The notes under the pieces are model-generated. The model was not told where the DNA came from, ran no database searches, and was given only the letters and a program-made list of their open reading frames with translations. 64,000 nucleotides of DNA from Myxococcus xanthus (GTDB taxonomy: Bacteria > Myxococcota > Myxococcia > Myxococcales > Myxococcaceae). Shown here in pieces: positions 43,756 through 53,814 of this stretch; position 1 is the first letter of the stretch; each line of letters opens with the position of its first letter. A program made the position numbers and the translations under genes. Location: positions 186,001 to 250,000 of the forward strand of contig NZ_FNOH01000001.1 of NCBI RefSeq assembly GCF_900106535.1, given 5' to 3'.

Positions 43756-45296
43756 ACGCCACGCCCCCCACGCCGGGATGGCTTGCCGCGCCGGACCGGT
43801 TTGCTCCCTGTCTTGCGTTTCGGCTTCCGCGGGGGCGCCGCGTGGGACGGGGCCTGCCCGTTGAAGAGGGCCTCCGCGCTCTCGCTGTCCGCCGCGACTT
43901 CGATGCCCCGAGGCGTCATGGAGAACAGTCGCTGGGCCGTGTCGTGGTCGCTCTCCCGCGCCTTCAACACGGAGAGCACGCGGTAGTTCCGCGAGCGCAG
44001 CGCCACCATCCGCAGCACCAGGACGTTGTCGACGAGCGCCTCCACGTCCGGCCGCGCGTCCGCCTCCGGTGTGGCGAGCGCGCGCGTCTGCTGGAGGACC
44101 AGCGGGGTGACGCCCAGGTTGAGCAGTTCGTGCATGAGGGCGGCGAGGAATTGGGGCGTGCGCTCGGAGTCCGTGAGTTCCTGACAGAAGGACTCCAGTC
44201 CGTCCAGCACCAGCCGCTGGATGCCGTGTTGTTTCACCCACCCGAACAGCTCCTCGGCCAGCGCGTCCGGTTGCGTCTCCGCCGCCACGCGCGACACCAG
44301 GTGGACCCGGCCCGCTTCCACGTGCGCGCCCAATTCCAGCCCCAGCCGCTCCGCCTTGTGGACCAGCCGGGCCGGCGGCTCCACGAAGCCGAGGTACAGC
44401 CCGGGCTCTTGCCGGCGTGCGCCCTCCGCCAGGAAGTGCAGCCCCAACTGCGTTTTGCCGCAGCCGGGCGGGCCCGCCACCAGCGTGGACGAATCCCGCA
44501 CCAGGCCGCCGGAGAGCATCTCGTCCAGCGCGGGGATGCCGAAGGTGAGCCGCGCGTCCGTCGAGGGCGTGCGCGTGGGCAGCCGCGTGTAGAGGGCTTC
44601 GATGCGGGGATGGATGGACAGGCCGTTGTCGGAAATCTCGAAGCCGTGACGGCCGGGGACCTGGGGTCCGCCGCGGAACTTCGTCACCTCGGCCAGGCGC
44701 ACCGACTTCACGCCCACGCGCTCCTGGGCCAGGGCGACGACGCCGTCCACCATGGCGTAGCGTGGGTCGGACGGGTCGCCGCGCTGCCCGGTGAGCAGCA
44801 GCGTGGTGCAGCCCGCGAGCGCGTTGTGGACGCAGAGGCCGTGGAGGAACTCCCGGAAGCTCAGCGGGTCCTCGGAGCGCTCCTCCATGGCCACCAGGCC
44901 GTCCACCACCAGCACCGTGGCGCCGTGCTCGCGCACCGCGCGGAAGATGAGCTTGCTGAGGCCCGCCAGCCCTTCCGCCTTGAGGGCGGCGGATCCGCTT
45001 TCGTAGCTCAGCGCGCGGCCGACCTCTTCCGCGTGGAAGAAGCGCATGCTCCGCAAGTGCAGCATCATCCGCGCGTGGGATTCCCCCAGCACCGTGAGGT
45101 AGATGGCACGGCCACCCTGGGCCACGGTGGCGAAGCAGAACTGGTTGCCGAGGATGGTCTTCCCCGTCCCCGGTGCCCCCGTGATGATGTACGTGCCTCC
45201 GCGAAGAAAGCCGCCGCGCAGGAGCGCGTCCAGCCCTGGCACGCCGCTGGGAACCCGCGCGTCGGGTTCGTCCGGCCGCTCAGAGGTGTCCGTCAC
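43752..45296 (-). CDS. Double-domain KaiC-like ATPase
   Basis: 514 residues from a GTG with an AAGGAG site. Two RecA/KaiC domains follow each other, with Walker A GAPGTGKT (40-47) and GPPGCGKT (275-282). The tandem glutamates that KaiC uses for catalysis are reduced to one per domain (VLGESHARM and FVEPPARLV). The C-terminal 30 residues are a basic Lys/Arg/Pro-rich tail. No KaiA or KaiB gene is seen. Such proteins bind ATP and often act as signal-transduction hubs; the coupled response regulator supports that. Confidence 0.88.
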   Translation of the reverse strand: MTDTSERPDEPDARVPSGVPGLDALLRGGFLRGGTYIITGAPGTGKTILGNQFCFATVAQGGRAIYLTVLGESHARMMLHLRSMRFFHAEEVGRALSYESGSAALKAEGLAGLSKLIFRAVREHGATVLVVDGLVAMEERSEDPLSFREFLHGLCVHNALAGCTTLLLTGQRGDPSDPRYAMVDGVVALAQERVGVKSVRLAEVTKFRGGPQVPGRHGFEISDNGLSIHPRIEALYTRLPTRTPSTDARLTFGIPALDEMLSGGLVRDSSTLVAGPPGCGKTQLGLHFLAEGARRQEPGLYLGFVEPPARLVHKAERLGLELGAHVEAGRVHLVSRVAAETQPDALAEELFGWVKQHGIQRLVLDGLESFCQELTDSERTPQFLAALMHELLNLGVTPLVLQQTRALATPEADARPDVEALVDNVLVLRMVALRSRNYRVLSVLKARESDHDTAQRLFSMTPRGIEVAADSESAEALFNGQAPSHAAPPRKPKRKTGSKPVRRGKPSRRGGRGV

Positions 45297-45397
45297 ACGA
45301 TGCTCCTTCCGTCCTGGGCGCGAACCCTAGGCCAGCAAGGTGCCCACGCCATGCAATTGCGCGGCGTCTGTTCGGAACCGTGCGGTGGACGCGCGAC

Positions 45398-46957
45398 TCA
45401 TCGCGTGCCAGGTGGCACCAGTGCCGCCCGGAGGAGGTGCTTCTGCACCTTGCCCAACGCATTGCGCGGCAGCGCATCCGTGAAGACGACCTGGCGCGGC
45501 TTCTTGAAGCTGGCGAGCCGGTCCTTGCACCAGTCCACCAGGGACTGGGACTCCGGCGGGGTCGCCCCGGGGTGAGGCACCACCACGGCCACCACCTGCT
45601 CGCCCAGGTCCGCGTCCGGCAGGCCCAGCACCGCGACCTCCGCGACGCCCGGGTGCATGGCGAGCACCTCCTCCACCTCGCGCGGGTACACGTTGAAGCC
45701 GCCGCTGATGATGAGCTCGCGCGCCCGCCCGGTGATGCGCAGGTAGCCGTCCGCGTCCACATCCCCCAGGTCGCCCGTGCGGAACCACCCGTCCGCGTCG
45801 AAGGACTCGGCGGTGGCGTCCTGACGGCGCCAGTATCCGGCGAAGACGTGAGGGCCCCGGACCTCGATTTCCCCCGTCTCACCGCACGGTTGAGGTTGGC
45901 GCGTGCGCACGTCCACCACGCGGGCCTCCTGGCCGGGGTAGGGGAAGCCCACCGTTCCGGAGCGGCGCTCGCCCTCGTAGGGGTTGGTGGTGTTCATGAT
46001 GGTCTCCGTCATCCCGTAGCGCTCCAGGATGCGGGCGCCCAGCTCCGCTTCGATGTCCGCGAAGAGCTGGGGACTGAGCGGCGCCGAGCCGGACACCCAC
46101 AGGCGCAGCGCGCGCGGCTTCACACGTGACGCGCGGGCTTCCTCCAGCAGGCGGCTGTACATGGTGGGCACGCCGAAGAACATCGTAAGCGAGGCGTCAT
46201 CGCGCAGCGCGGTCAGGGACTCGGCGGCGTTGAAGCGGCGGCGCAGGTCCGCGCTGGCGCCGGTGAACAGCGTGCCGTGCAGGCCCACCATCAGGCCGTG
46301 GGTGTGGAACAGCGGCAGGGTGAGCAGCAGCCGGTCCTGCTCCGTCCACCGCCACGCCTCGGTGACGGCCCGCACGTTGGCCAGCAGGTTGCGGTGCAGC
46401 AGCATGGCGCCCTTGGAGCGGCCGGTGGTGCCAGAGGTGTAGCCCAGCACCGCCAGGTCCTCCGGACGCGGCATCACCAGCGGCGCGGTGGCGGAGGTGC
46501 CCTCCGCGAGCAGCGTGTCGAAGGGGACCTCCGTGAGCGACTCGGGCAGCGCGGTGGTGGGGCGCTCCACGGTGATGAGCCACTGGAGCGAGGGCAGTTG
46601 GGCCCGCAGCGGCACCAGCTCCGCGGCGCCCGCCGCGCCGGTGACGCAGCCGCAGACTTCCGCGTCGGACAGGATGTGGGCCAGCTCCACCTGCCGGTAG
46701 GCGGTGTTGACCAGCACCACCACGCCGCCCGCGGCCTGCACACCCAGGTAGGTGATGGCGAAGCGGGCGCTGTTCTCCAGGAAGAGCGCCACCCGCTCCC
46801 CCGGCTGGAGCCCGCGCTGCTTGAGGCCCCGGGCGAAGGCCGTGACGTGCGTGGCGAACTGTCCGTAGGTGAAGCGCTCCTGCTCGAACGTCAGCAGGGG
46901 CCGCTCGGGCGCGCGGTGTGCATGGTCCAGGAACACTTCGAGAAGGGAGGCCGACAT
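45398..46957 (-). CDS. Acyl-CoA synthetase (AMP-binding; MatB/FadD-like)
   Basis: 519 residues from the ATG at 46957. ANL-superfamily motifs are complete: P-loop YTSGTTGRSKGAMLLHRN, FHTHGLMVGLH, the adenylate site RYGMTETIMNT, hinge TGRARELIISGGFNVYP and the C-terminal catalytic lysine in PRNALGKVQK. It would activate a carboxylate with ATP and CoA. The compact size and the TMET-IMNTTNPY block resemble malonyl-CoA synthetases, but the substrate cannot be fixed by eye. Monocistronic, divergent from the export operon. Confidence 0.88.
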   Translation of the reverse strand: MSASLLEVFLDHAHRAPERPLLTFEQERFTYGQFATHVTAFARGLKQRGLQPGERVALFLENSARFAITYLGVQAAGGVVVLVNTAYRQVELAHILSDAEVCGCVTGAAGAAELVPLRAQLPSLQWLITVERPTTALPESLTEVPFDTLLAEGTSATAPLVMPRPEDLAVLGYTSGTTGRSKGAMLLHRNLLANVRAVTEAWRWTEQDRLLLTLPLFHTHGLMVGLHGTLFTGASADLRRRFNAAESLTALRDDASLTMFFGVPTMYSRLLEEARASRVKPRALRLWVSGSAPLSPQLFADIEAELGARILERYGMTETIMNTTNPYEGERRSGTVGFPYPGQEARVVDVRTRQPQPCGETGEIEVRGPHVFAGYWRRQDATAESFDADGWFRTGDLGDVDADGYLRITGRARELIISGGFNVYPREVEEVLAMHPGVAEVAVLGLPDADLGEQVVAVVVPHPGATPPESQSLVDWCKDRLASFKKPRQVVFTDALPRNALGKVQKHLLRAALVPPGTR

Positions 46958-47097
46958 GGGCGCGCACCTTAGCGCTGGCGCCCCCAGGGGCCTCCACCCC
47001 CTTCCTGCCGCTGTCCGCTTCTGGGACGGCACTTTCCGCAAGTGGGCACGGCCTCCGCGAGGCAGTCCTTCATCCCGAGTAATTCCAGGGGGTTGGC

Positions 47098-48384
47098 GTG
47101 GATATTGGCTTTGGCACGAGCCTCGCTCTGGGCAGGGGCGTGGACATTCCCAAAGCCAAGAAGCCGCGTCGCAAGCCCTGGGTGCTCGCCATCGGTGGAG
47201 CCTGCGTGCTCCTGCTGGTGACAGTGGGCCTGTCACGGCTGCGCCCGGCGGCGCCCACGGTGGAGCGGGCCTCGGTGTGGTTGGACACGGTGAAGCGCGG
47301 ACCCATGGTGCGCCAGGTGAAGGGCGCGGGCACGCTGGTGCCGGAGTACATCCGCTGGCTCACCGCGGACACGGCGGGCCGGGTGGAGCGCATCCACGTG
47401 CGACCTGGGGCCACGGTGACGGCGGACACGCTCCTGTTGGAGCTGTCGAACCCGGACGTGCAGCTCCAGGCCTTGGAGGCCGAGCGTCAACTGGCCAGCG
47501 TGGAGGCCGACCTCATCCAGGTGCGCATGGAGCTGGAGACGCAGCGGCTGGCCCAGGAGGCCATGGTGGCGGCGCTCATCAACGAGTCCGCCGAGGCGGG
47601 ACGGCGCTCCGACGCGAACGAGGCCCTTCACCAGAAGGCACATATCGGCGACCTGGAGATGCAGCAGGCGCGCGAGAAGGCCGCGGAGCTGAGCCGTCGC
47701 CTGGAGCTGGAGCGCAAGAAGCTCCAGGTGGTGGCGTCCAGCATGAAGGAGCAGCTCACCGCGCAGCAGGGACAGGTGGAGCGCCTGAAGGCGGTGGCCC
47801 GCTTCCGCCGCGCGCAGGTGGAGTCGATGAAGGTGCTCGCGGGTGAGGATGGCGTGCTCCAGGACCTGCCGCTGGAGCTGGGGCAGTGGGTGACGCCGGG
47901 CGTGCTGCTGGCGAAGGTGGTGAAGCCGGAGCGGCTGAAGGCGGAGCTGCGCATCGCGGAGACGCAGGCGCGCGACATCCAGCCTGGGCTGAAGGCGTTG
48001 GTGGACACCCGCAACGGCGTGGTGGAGGGCCAGGTGGCGCGGGTGGCGCCCGCGGCGAGCCAGGGCACGGTGCGCGTGGAGGTGTCGCTGCCCGCGGAGC
48101 TGCCCCGCGGCGCGCGGCCGGACTTGACGGTGGAGGGCACGGTGGAGCTGGAGCGGCTGGGCGACGTGCTGTCCGTGGGGCGCCCGGCTGGCGCGCAGCC
48201 CAATGCCACCATGGCCCTCTTCCGCTTGATGCCGGGCAGTGATGAAGCCGTCCGCGTGCCGGTGCAGTTGGGCCGGGGCTCGGTGAACGCGGTGGAGGTG
48301 CTGCAGGGCCTTCAAGAAGGTGACCAGGTGGTGTTGTCGGACATGGCCGCGTGGGACGCCGTGGAGCGGGTGCGGCTGCGATGA
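47098..48384 (+). CDS. Efflux periplasmic adaptor (HlyD/MacA type)
   Basis: 428 residues from GTG 47098 with an AGGGGG site; a GTG at 47140 giving MDIPKAKKP also fits the family. A cytosolic basic stretch (KKPRRKP) precedes one membrane helix (about 24-42). A barrel-sandwich hybrid follows from VKRGPMVRQVKGAGTL, then an alpha hairpin coiled coil (about 115-240), the returning lipoyl half (GEDGVLQDLPLELGQWV) and a beta-barrel. It links the inner-membrane transporter to the outer membrane. It heads the operon, and its stop overlaps the permease start. Confidence 0.87.
   Translation: MDIGFGTSLALGRGVDIPKAKKPRRKPWVLAIGGACVLLLVTVGLSRLRPAAPTVERASVWLDTVKRGPMVRQVKGAGTLVPEYIRWLTADTAGRVERIHVRPGATVTADTLLLELSNPDVQLQALEAERQLASVEADLIQVRMELETQRLAQEAMVAALINESAEAGRRSDANEALHQKAHIGDLEMQQAREKAAELSRRLELERKKLQVVASSMKEQLTAQQGQVERLKAVARFRRAQVESMKVLAGEDGVLQDLPLELGQWVTPGVLLAKVVKPERLKAELRIAETQARDIQPGLKALVDTRNGVVEGQVARVAPAASQGTVRVEVSLPAELPRGARPDLTVEGTVELERLGDVLSVGRPAGAQPNATMALFRLMPGSDEAVRVPVQLGRGSVNAVEVLQGLQEGDQVVLSDMAAWDAVERVRLR
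47112..47126 (+). promoter_or_regulatory. Possible sigma54 -24/-12 element
   Basis: The sequence TGGCACG-AGCC-TCGCT differs from the sigma54 consensus TGGCACG-N4-TTGCW at one position. It lies just inside the annotated adaptor start, 14 nt before the alternative GTG at 47140. An NtrC-family regulator is encoded in the same locus. Its position would leave almost no leader, so this is tentative. Confidence 0.3.
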
Positions 48385-50813
48385 TGGACGCACTTCGCCG
48401 TGACGTGCGGCACACGCTGCGCTCGCTGCGCCAGAGCCCCGGCTTCGCGCTGGTGGCGGTGCTCGCGCTGGCGCTGGGGATTGGCGCCAACAGCGCCGTC
48501 TTCAGCGTGGTGAACGGAGTGCTCCTCACTCCGCCGCCCTTCTCGGAGCCCGAGCGGGTGGTGCACCTCCAGGGGAACATCGCGCAAGCCGGGCTCGAGG
48601 ACATCTCCCTGTCCGTGCCGGAGTACTTCGACCTGGCGACGCTGTCGCGCGCCTTCGAATCGGTGGCGGCCTACCGGGGCGGCAACCTGACGCTCACGGG
48701 CAGGGACATCCCCCAGCAGCTCGCCGCGGTGGCGGCCACACCGTCCTTCTTCGCCACGCTGGGCGTGTCGCCGGTGCTCGGCCGCGCCTTCACGGAGGCG
48801 GAGGCCGTCCAGGGGCGTGAGCGGGTGGTGGTGCTCACCGACACGGCGTGGCGCGTGCACTTCGCGCGGGACGCGCAGGTGCTGGGCCAGACGATGCAGC
48901 TCGACGGCGAGCCGTACACGGTCGTGGGCGTGTTGCCCGCGGGAGTGGCCTACCCCGCCTGGGCGGAGATGTACGTGCCCTTCGTGCCCACCGAGACACA
49001 GCGGCAGGAGGACCAGCGCGGCGCCCGGTTCCTGTCGGTGGTGGGACGGTTGAAGCCCGGCGTGACGCAGGACGCGGCGCGCACGGACCTGGCGCGCGTG
49101 GCGCTGGAGATGGAGGAGGCCGTCCCCTCGCGGTACCGGAAGGTGGGTTGGTCCTTCTCGGTGACGTCGCTGGACGAAAAGGTCGTGGGCAACGTGCGCG
49201 GCACGCTGTGGCTGTTGCTGGGCGCGGTGGGCTTCGTGCTGCTGGCGGCGTGCAGCAGCGTGGCCAACCTGCTGTTGGCCCGGATGGCGGCGCGCGGACG
49301 CGAGGTGTCCATCCGCGCCGCGCTGGGGGCGAGCCGGGGCCGGCTGGTGGCGCAGTTCCTCACCGAGAGCCTGGTGCTGTCCCTGGCGGGCGGGGTGCTG
49401 GGGATGCTGCTGGCGTTGTGGGGCACGGACGCGTTGGTGGCGCTGGTGGGAGAGGCGCTGCCTCGCGCGAGCCAGGTGCGGCTGGATGCGCGGCCGCTGG
49501 TGTTCACCATGGGCGTGAGCCTCCTCACGGGCGTGCTCTTCGGGCTCGGTCCGGCGCTGCATGGCAGCCGGGAGGATTTGAGCGTCGCCATGCGCGAGGG
49601 CAGCCGGGGCACGGAGGGCCATGGTTCGGGCCGGATGCGCGCGGGGCTGGTGGTGGGGCAGGTCGCGGTGGCGCTGGTGCTCCTGGTGGGGGCGGGGTTG
49701 TTCACCAAGAGCTTCCTGGCCCTGCGCGCGGTGGACGCGGGCTTCACGCCCGAGGGCGTGCTCACGGGCAAGCTCGTGCTGCCCTCCGCGCGCTACCCGG
49801 ACGCGGCACACAAGGTGGCCTTCCAGCGGGAGCTGTTGGGGCGGCTCCAGTCGCTCCCGGGCGTGGAGGCCGTGGGGGTCACCAACCTGCTGCCGCTGGG
49901 AGGGCGCTCGGACAGCAGCTTCGACATCGAGGGACGGCCGCAGGCGCCGGATGAGGTCTGGCCCGCGGTGGAGTTCCGCTCCGTCAGCCCGGGTTATCTG
50001 CGCACGCTGCGCGTCACCCCGCGCGAGGGGCACCTCCTGGAGGGAGACGGGACGGAGGGGCCGGACGCGCCCTGGCAGGTGGTCATCAACAAGACCTTCG
50101 CGGACCTCTACTGGCCCCAGGGGGATGCGCTGGGCCAGCGGTTGAAGCTGCACTGGGACACGGCGCAGTGGACCACCGTGGTGGGCATCGTGGACGACGT
50201 GCGCGAATGGGGCCTGGATACGCCCGCGCGGCCCGCCGCGTACTACCCGGCGGCGAAGGTGCCCACGCCCTTCCTGGCGCTCGCGGTCCGGGCGAAGTCC
50301 GGCGGCAGCCCGGAGGCGCTGCGCACCGCCATCGAGGCGGAGTTGCGCGCCGTGGATGGCAACCTGGCGTTGTACGCGGTGGCGCCGCTGACGCGATTGG
50401 TGGATGAGTCCATCAGCTCCCGCCAGGTGTCGGCGCTGTTGATGGGCCTGTTCGCGGGCACGGCGCTGCTGCTGGCGGCGCTCGGCATCTCCGGCGTCAT
50501 CGGCTACTCGGTGGCGCAGCGCACGCGGGAGATGGGCATCCGCATGGCGTTGGGGGCCTCGCGGACCCGCGTGCTGACGCTGGTACTGGGGCAGGGCCTG
50601 CGGCTCACCGCGCTGGGCGTGGTGCTGGGCCTGGGGCTGTCGCTGGGATTGGCGCGGCTGTTGGATGCAATGCTGTATGGGGTGGCGGCGTACGACGGGT
50701 GGACCTTCGCGGGCGTAGCGTTGCTGCTGGGCACGGTGGCCGTGCTGGCCGCCTGGCTTCCGGCGCGCCGGGCCACGCGCGTGGACCCGGCCATCGCCCT
50801 GCGAGCGGAGTAG
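48381..50813 (+). CDS. ABC transporter permease, ADOP/MacB-FtsX type
   Basis: 810 residues; the ATG overlaps the adaptor stop (ATGATG). The N-terminal helix region RDVRHTLRSLRQSPGFALV is characteristic of duplicated (ADOP) permeases. It has a MacB periplasmic domain, then three helices (about 275-400), a second periplasmic domain and three more helices at the C-terminus (GVIGYSVAQRTREMGIRMALGA). Two FtsX-type cores are therefore present. It lacks an ATPase domain and relies on the ATPases encoded next. The likely role is export of a peptide, lipid or drug. Confidence 0.9.
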   Translation: MMDALRRDVRHTLRSLRQSPGFALVAVLALALGIGANSAVFSVVNGVLLTPPPFSEPERVVHLQGNIAQAGLEDISLSVPEYFDLATLSRAFESVAAYRGGNLTLTGRDIPQQLAAVAATPSFFATLGVSPVLGRAFTEAEAVQGRERVVVLTDTAWRVHFARDAQVLGQTMQLDGEPYTVVGVLPAGVAYPAWAEMYVPFVPTETQRQEDQRGARFLSVVGRLKPGVTQDAARTDLARVALEMEEAVPSRYRKVGWSFSVTSLDEKVVGNVRGTLWLLLGAVGFVLLAACSSVANLLLARMAARGREVSIRAALGASRGRLVAQFLTESLVLSLAGGVLGMLLALWGTDALVALVGEALPRASQVRLDARPLVFTMGVSLLTGVLFGLGPALHGSREDLSVAMREGSRGTEGHGSGRMRAGLVVGQVAVALVLLVGAGLFTKSFLALRAVDAGFTPEGVLTGKLVLPSARYPDAAHKVAFQRELLGRLQSLPGVEAVGVTNLLPLGGRSDSSFDIEGRPQAPDEVWPAVEFRSVSPGYLRTLRVTPREGHLLEGDGTEGPDAPWQVVINKTFADLYWPQGDALGQRLKLHWDTAQWTTVVGIVDDVREWGLDTPARPAAYYPAAKVPTPFLALAVRAKSGGSPEALRTAIEAELRAVDGNLALYAVAPLTRLVDESISSRQVSALLMGLFAGTALLLAALGISGVIGYSVAQRTREMGIRMALGASRTRVLTLVLGQGLRLTALGVVLGLGLSLGLARLLDAMLYGVAAYDGWTFAGVALLLGTVAVLAAWLPARRATRVDPAIALRAE

Positions 50814-50817
50814 GCCG

Positions 50818-50870
50818 ATGGAGACTTCAGACATGACCGCGTGGAACGCGGTGGAGCGGGTGGGTCAGCG

Positions 50871-50874
<4 letters not shown>
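50818..50874 (+). CDS. Possible 18-aa coupled leader peptide derived from adaptor gene 3' end
   Basis: An ATG 5 nt after the permease stop opens 18 codons ending SDMTAWNAVERVGQR, and the TGA overlaps the ATPase start (ATGATGA). The peptide mirrors the last residues of the adaptor (SDMAAWDAVERVRLR). The underlying 47 nt (50830-50876) match 48340-48386 at 41 positions. It is probably the remnant of a duplicated adaptor gene. It may help start translation of the ATPase gene, but translation is unproven. Confidence 0.35.
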
Positions 50875-51632
<758 letters not shown>

Positions 51633-51639
51633 GACGGAC

Positions 51640-52317
51640 ATGCCATCTCCGCTCATCTCCCTGAGGAACGTCGAGAAGTCCTACCCCCTGGCTGGCGGCC
51701 GGGCCTGGGTGCTGCGCCGCATCGACCTGGACATCCAGCCGGGCGAGTTCGTCACGCTGATGGGGCCGTCGGGCGCCGGCAAGTCCACGCTGCTATCCAT
51801 CCTGGGCATGCTGGACGTGGACTGGACGGGCGAGTACCTGCTGGATGGCCAGGCGGTACATGCCATGAAGCCCAAGGCGCGCGGGGAGCTTTCCCGGCGC
51901 ACCATCGGCTTCGTGTTCCAGCAGTACCACCTGCTCGACAACCTGACGGTGGCGGAGAACCTGGAGGTGCCGCTGTCCTACCGCGACCTCAAGCGCGGCG
52001 AGCGCGAGGCCCTGGTGGGCGACATGCTGGACCGCTTCCAGCTCGTGGGGAAGAAGGACCTCTTCCCCTCGCAGCTCTCCGGTGGGCAGCAGCAGCTCGT
52101 GGGCATCGCCCGGGCGCTCATCGCCAACCCCAAGGTGCTGCTGGCGGACGAGCCCACGGGCAACCTCCACTCACAGCAGGCGAAGCAAATCATGGAGGTC
52201 TTCCAGGGCCTCAACCGGGACGGCACCACCATCATCCAGGTGACGCACTCGGAGGCGAACGCCGCCTACGGCCACCGCGTCATCCAGCTCGCGGATGGTT
52301 GGTTGCAGGGCGCCTGA
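51640..52317 (+). CDS. ABC transporter ATP-binding protein, second copy
   Basis: 225 residues, 7 nt after the first ATPase. Walker A GPSGAGKST, Q-loop FVFQQYHLLD, Walker B LLADEPTGNLHS and H-loop VTHSE are intact. The signature reads LSGGQQQLVGIARAL, with Leu where Arg is usual. Walker B ends NLHSQQ rather than NLDS. The two ATPases share about half their residues, so they could form a heterodimer driving the single permease; this is inferred from the operon. Confidence 0.9.
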   Translation: MPSPLISLRNVEKSYPLAGGRAWVLRRIDLDIQPGEFVTLMGPSGAGKSTLLSILGMLDVDWTGEYLLDGQAVHAMKPKARGELSRRTIGFVFQQYHLLDNLTVAENLEVPLSYRDLKRGEREALVGDMLDRFQLVGKKDLFPSQLSGGQQQLVGIARALIANPKVLLADEPTGNLHSQQAKQIMEVFQGLNRDGTTIIQVTHSEANAAYGHRVIQLADGWLQGA

Positions 52318-52383
52318 GGTCCCCGGCCGCCTGCAACTCCCGCGCGACCGTCGCCGGTTGTTTCTGGCACATTCCCCCTATTG

Positions 52384-53814
52384 GTGTCCCCCGTGTCTGA
52401 ATCCGCCCCCTCCCTCCCGAATCCCCCCAGCGCCGCCGCGCGGCCTCCGTGTGTCCTTGTCGCCGACGACCAGGCGGACGTCCTGGAGGCCCTCCGGCTG
52501 CTCCTCAAGCGGGATGGACTCACCGTCGTCACCTCGCAGTCGCCCGCGGGTGCGCTCGCCACGCTGGAGGCCGAGGACGTGGACCTGGTCCTGATGGACC
52601 TGAACTACGCGCGCGACACCACCTCCGGGCAGGAGGGCATCGACCTGCTTGGCCGCATCCGCGCGCAGGATGCGTCCCTGCCGGTGGTGGTGATGACGGC
52701 GTGGGGCAGCGTGGAGGGCGCGGTGGAGGCCATGCGCGCCGGTGCTCGCGACTATGTGCAGAAGCCCTGGGACAACACGCGCCTGCTGGCCACGCTGCGC
52801 ACCCAGTTGGAGCTGCGCCGGGCGTTGAAGCGCAGCCGCCGGCTGGAGGAGGAGAACCAGCACCTGCGCCGGGGGCAGGGCAATCAGCTCGCCATGGTGT
52901 CCGAGTCGCGGTCCATGCAGCCGGTGCGGCGGCTCATCGAGCGGGTGGCGCCGTCTGGCGCCAACGTGCTGGTGACGGGCGAGCACGGCACGGGCAAGGA
53001 GGTGGTGGCGCGGCTGATTCATGGGGGCTCCACGCGCTCCGAGCGGGCCTTCGTGGCGGTCAACTCCGGCGGCCTGTCCGAGGGTGTCTTCGAGAGCGAG
53101 CTGTTCGGCCACGTGAAGGGCGCCTTCACGGACGCGAAGTCGGACCGCATCGGCTGCTTCGAGCTGGCGGACGGCGGCACGCTCTTCCTGGACGAGATTG
53201 GCAACATGCCGCTGTCGCAGCAGGCCAAGCTGCTGCGCGTGCTCCAGACGGGCGAGCTGCATCCGGTGGGCTCGTCGAAGACGCGGCGGGTGGACGTGCG
53301 CGTGGTGAGCGCCACCAACGTGGACCTGTCGCGGGCGGTGGCGGAGGGCCGCTTCCGGGAAGATTTGCTGTACCGCCTCAACACGGTGGAGGTGCAGCTT
53401 CCGCCCCTGCGCGAGCGTCGCGAGGACATCCCGCTGCTGGCCGCGCACTTCCTGGCCGAACAGGGCCGGCGCTACGGCAGGCCCAACGTCCGGCTGTCCT
53501 CGGAGGCGCTGGAGGCCCTGCTGGCCTATGCGTGGCCGGGCAACGTGCGCGAGCTGGAGCACGCGGTGGAGCGCGCGATGCTGATGGCGTCGGGTGACGA
53601 GGTGACGCAGGAGGACCTGCTGCTCAAGCGGGCCGGCCGCGAGGGCATGGCGCGGCTGGAGGAGATGACGCTGGAGGAGGTGGAGCGCTACCTCATCGAG
53701 CGGGCGCTGGCGCGGCACGAAGGCAACGTGAGCGAGGCGGCGAAGGGGCTGGGGCTGTCGCGCAGCGCGCTGTACCGGCGGCTCCAGTACTACGGCATCA
53801 AGGGCGCTCGGTGA
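52384..53814 (+). CDS. NtrC-family sigma54-dependent response regulator
   Basis: About 476 residues from GTG 52384 (no clear ribosome site; GTG 52393 also possible). A receiver domain (about 25-140) has the phospho-acceptor D72 (LVLMDLNYARD). The AAA+ domain (about 170-405) carries Walker A GEHGTGKE (199-206) and Walker B FLDEIGNMP. The sigma54-contact loop reads GAFTDA (246-251) instead of GAFTGA. A Fis-type HTH ends the protein (NVSEAAKGLGLSRSALYRRL). It should activate sigma54 promoters when phosphorylated. It is coupled to the histidine kinase by a GTGA overlap and lies next to the export operon. Confidence 0.92.
   Translation: MSPVSESAPSLPNPPSAAARPPCVLVADDQADVLEALRLLLKRDGLTVVTSQSPAGALATLEAEDVDLVLMDLNYARDTTSGQEGIDLLGRIRAQDASLPVVVMTAWGSVEGAVEAMRAGARDYVQKPWDNTRLLATLRTQLELRRALKRSRRLEEENQHLRRGQGNQLAMVSESRSMQPVRRLIERVAPSGANVLVTGEHGTGKEVVARLIHGGSTRSERAFVAVNSGGLSEGVFESELFGHVKGAFTDAKSDRIGCFELADGGTLFLDEIGNMPLSQQAKLLRVLQTGELHPVGSSKTRRVDVRVVSATNVDLSRAVAEGRFREDLLYRLNTVEVQLPPLRERREDIPLLAAHFLAEQGRRYGRPNVRLSSEALEALLAYAWPGNVRELEHAVERAMLMASGDEVTQEDLLLKRAGREGMARLEEMTLEEVERYLIERALARHEGNVSEAAKGLGLSRSALYRRLQYYGIKGAR

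Noticed and set aside
48312..50834. An 840-codon open frame antisense to the permease gene
   Set aside because: It is His/Arg/Gln-rich with no domain, mirrors the coding strand codon pattern of GC-rich DNA, and lies fully inside a clear ADOP permease gene.
52365..52380. TGGCAC upstream of the NtrC-type regulator as a sigma54 promoter
   Set aside because: The -12 half reads CCCT where TTGC is needed, so the spacing and sequence do not fit.
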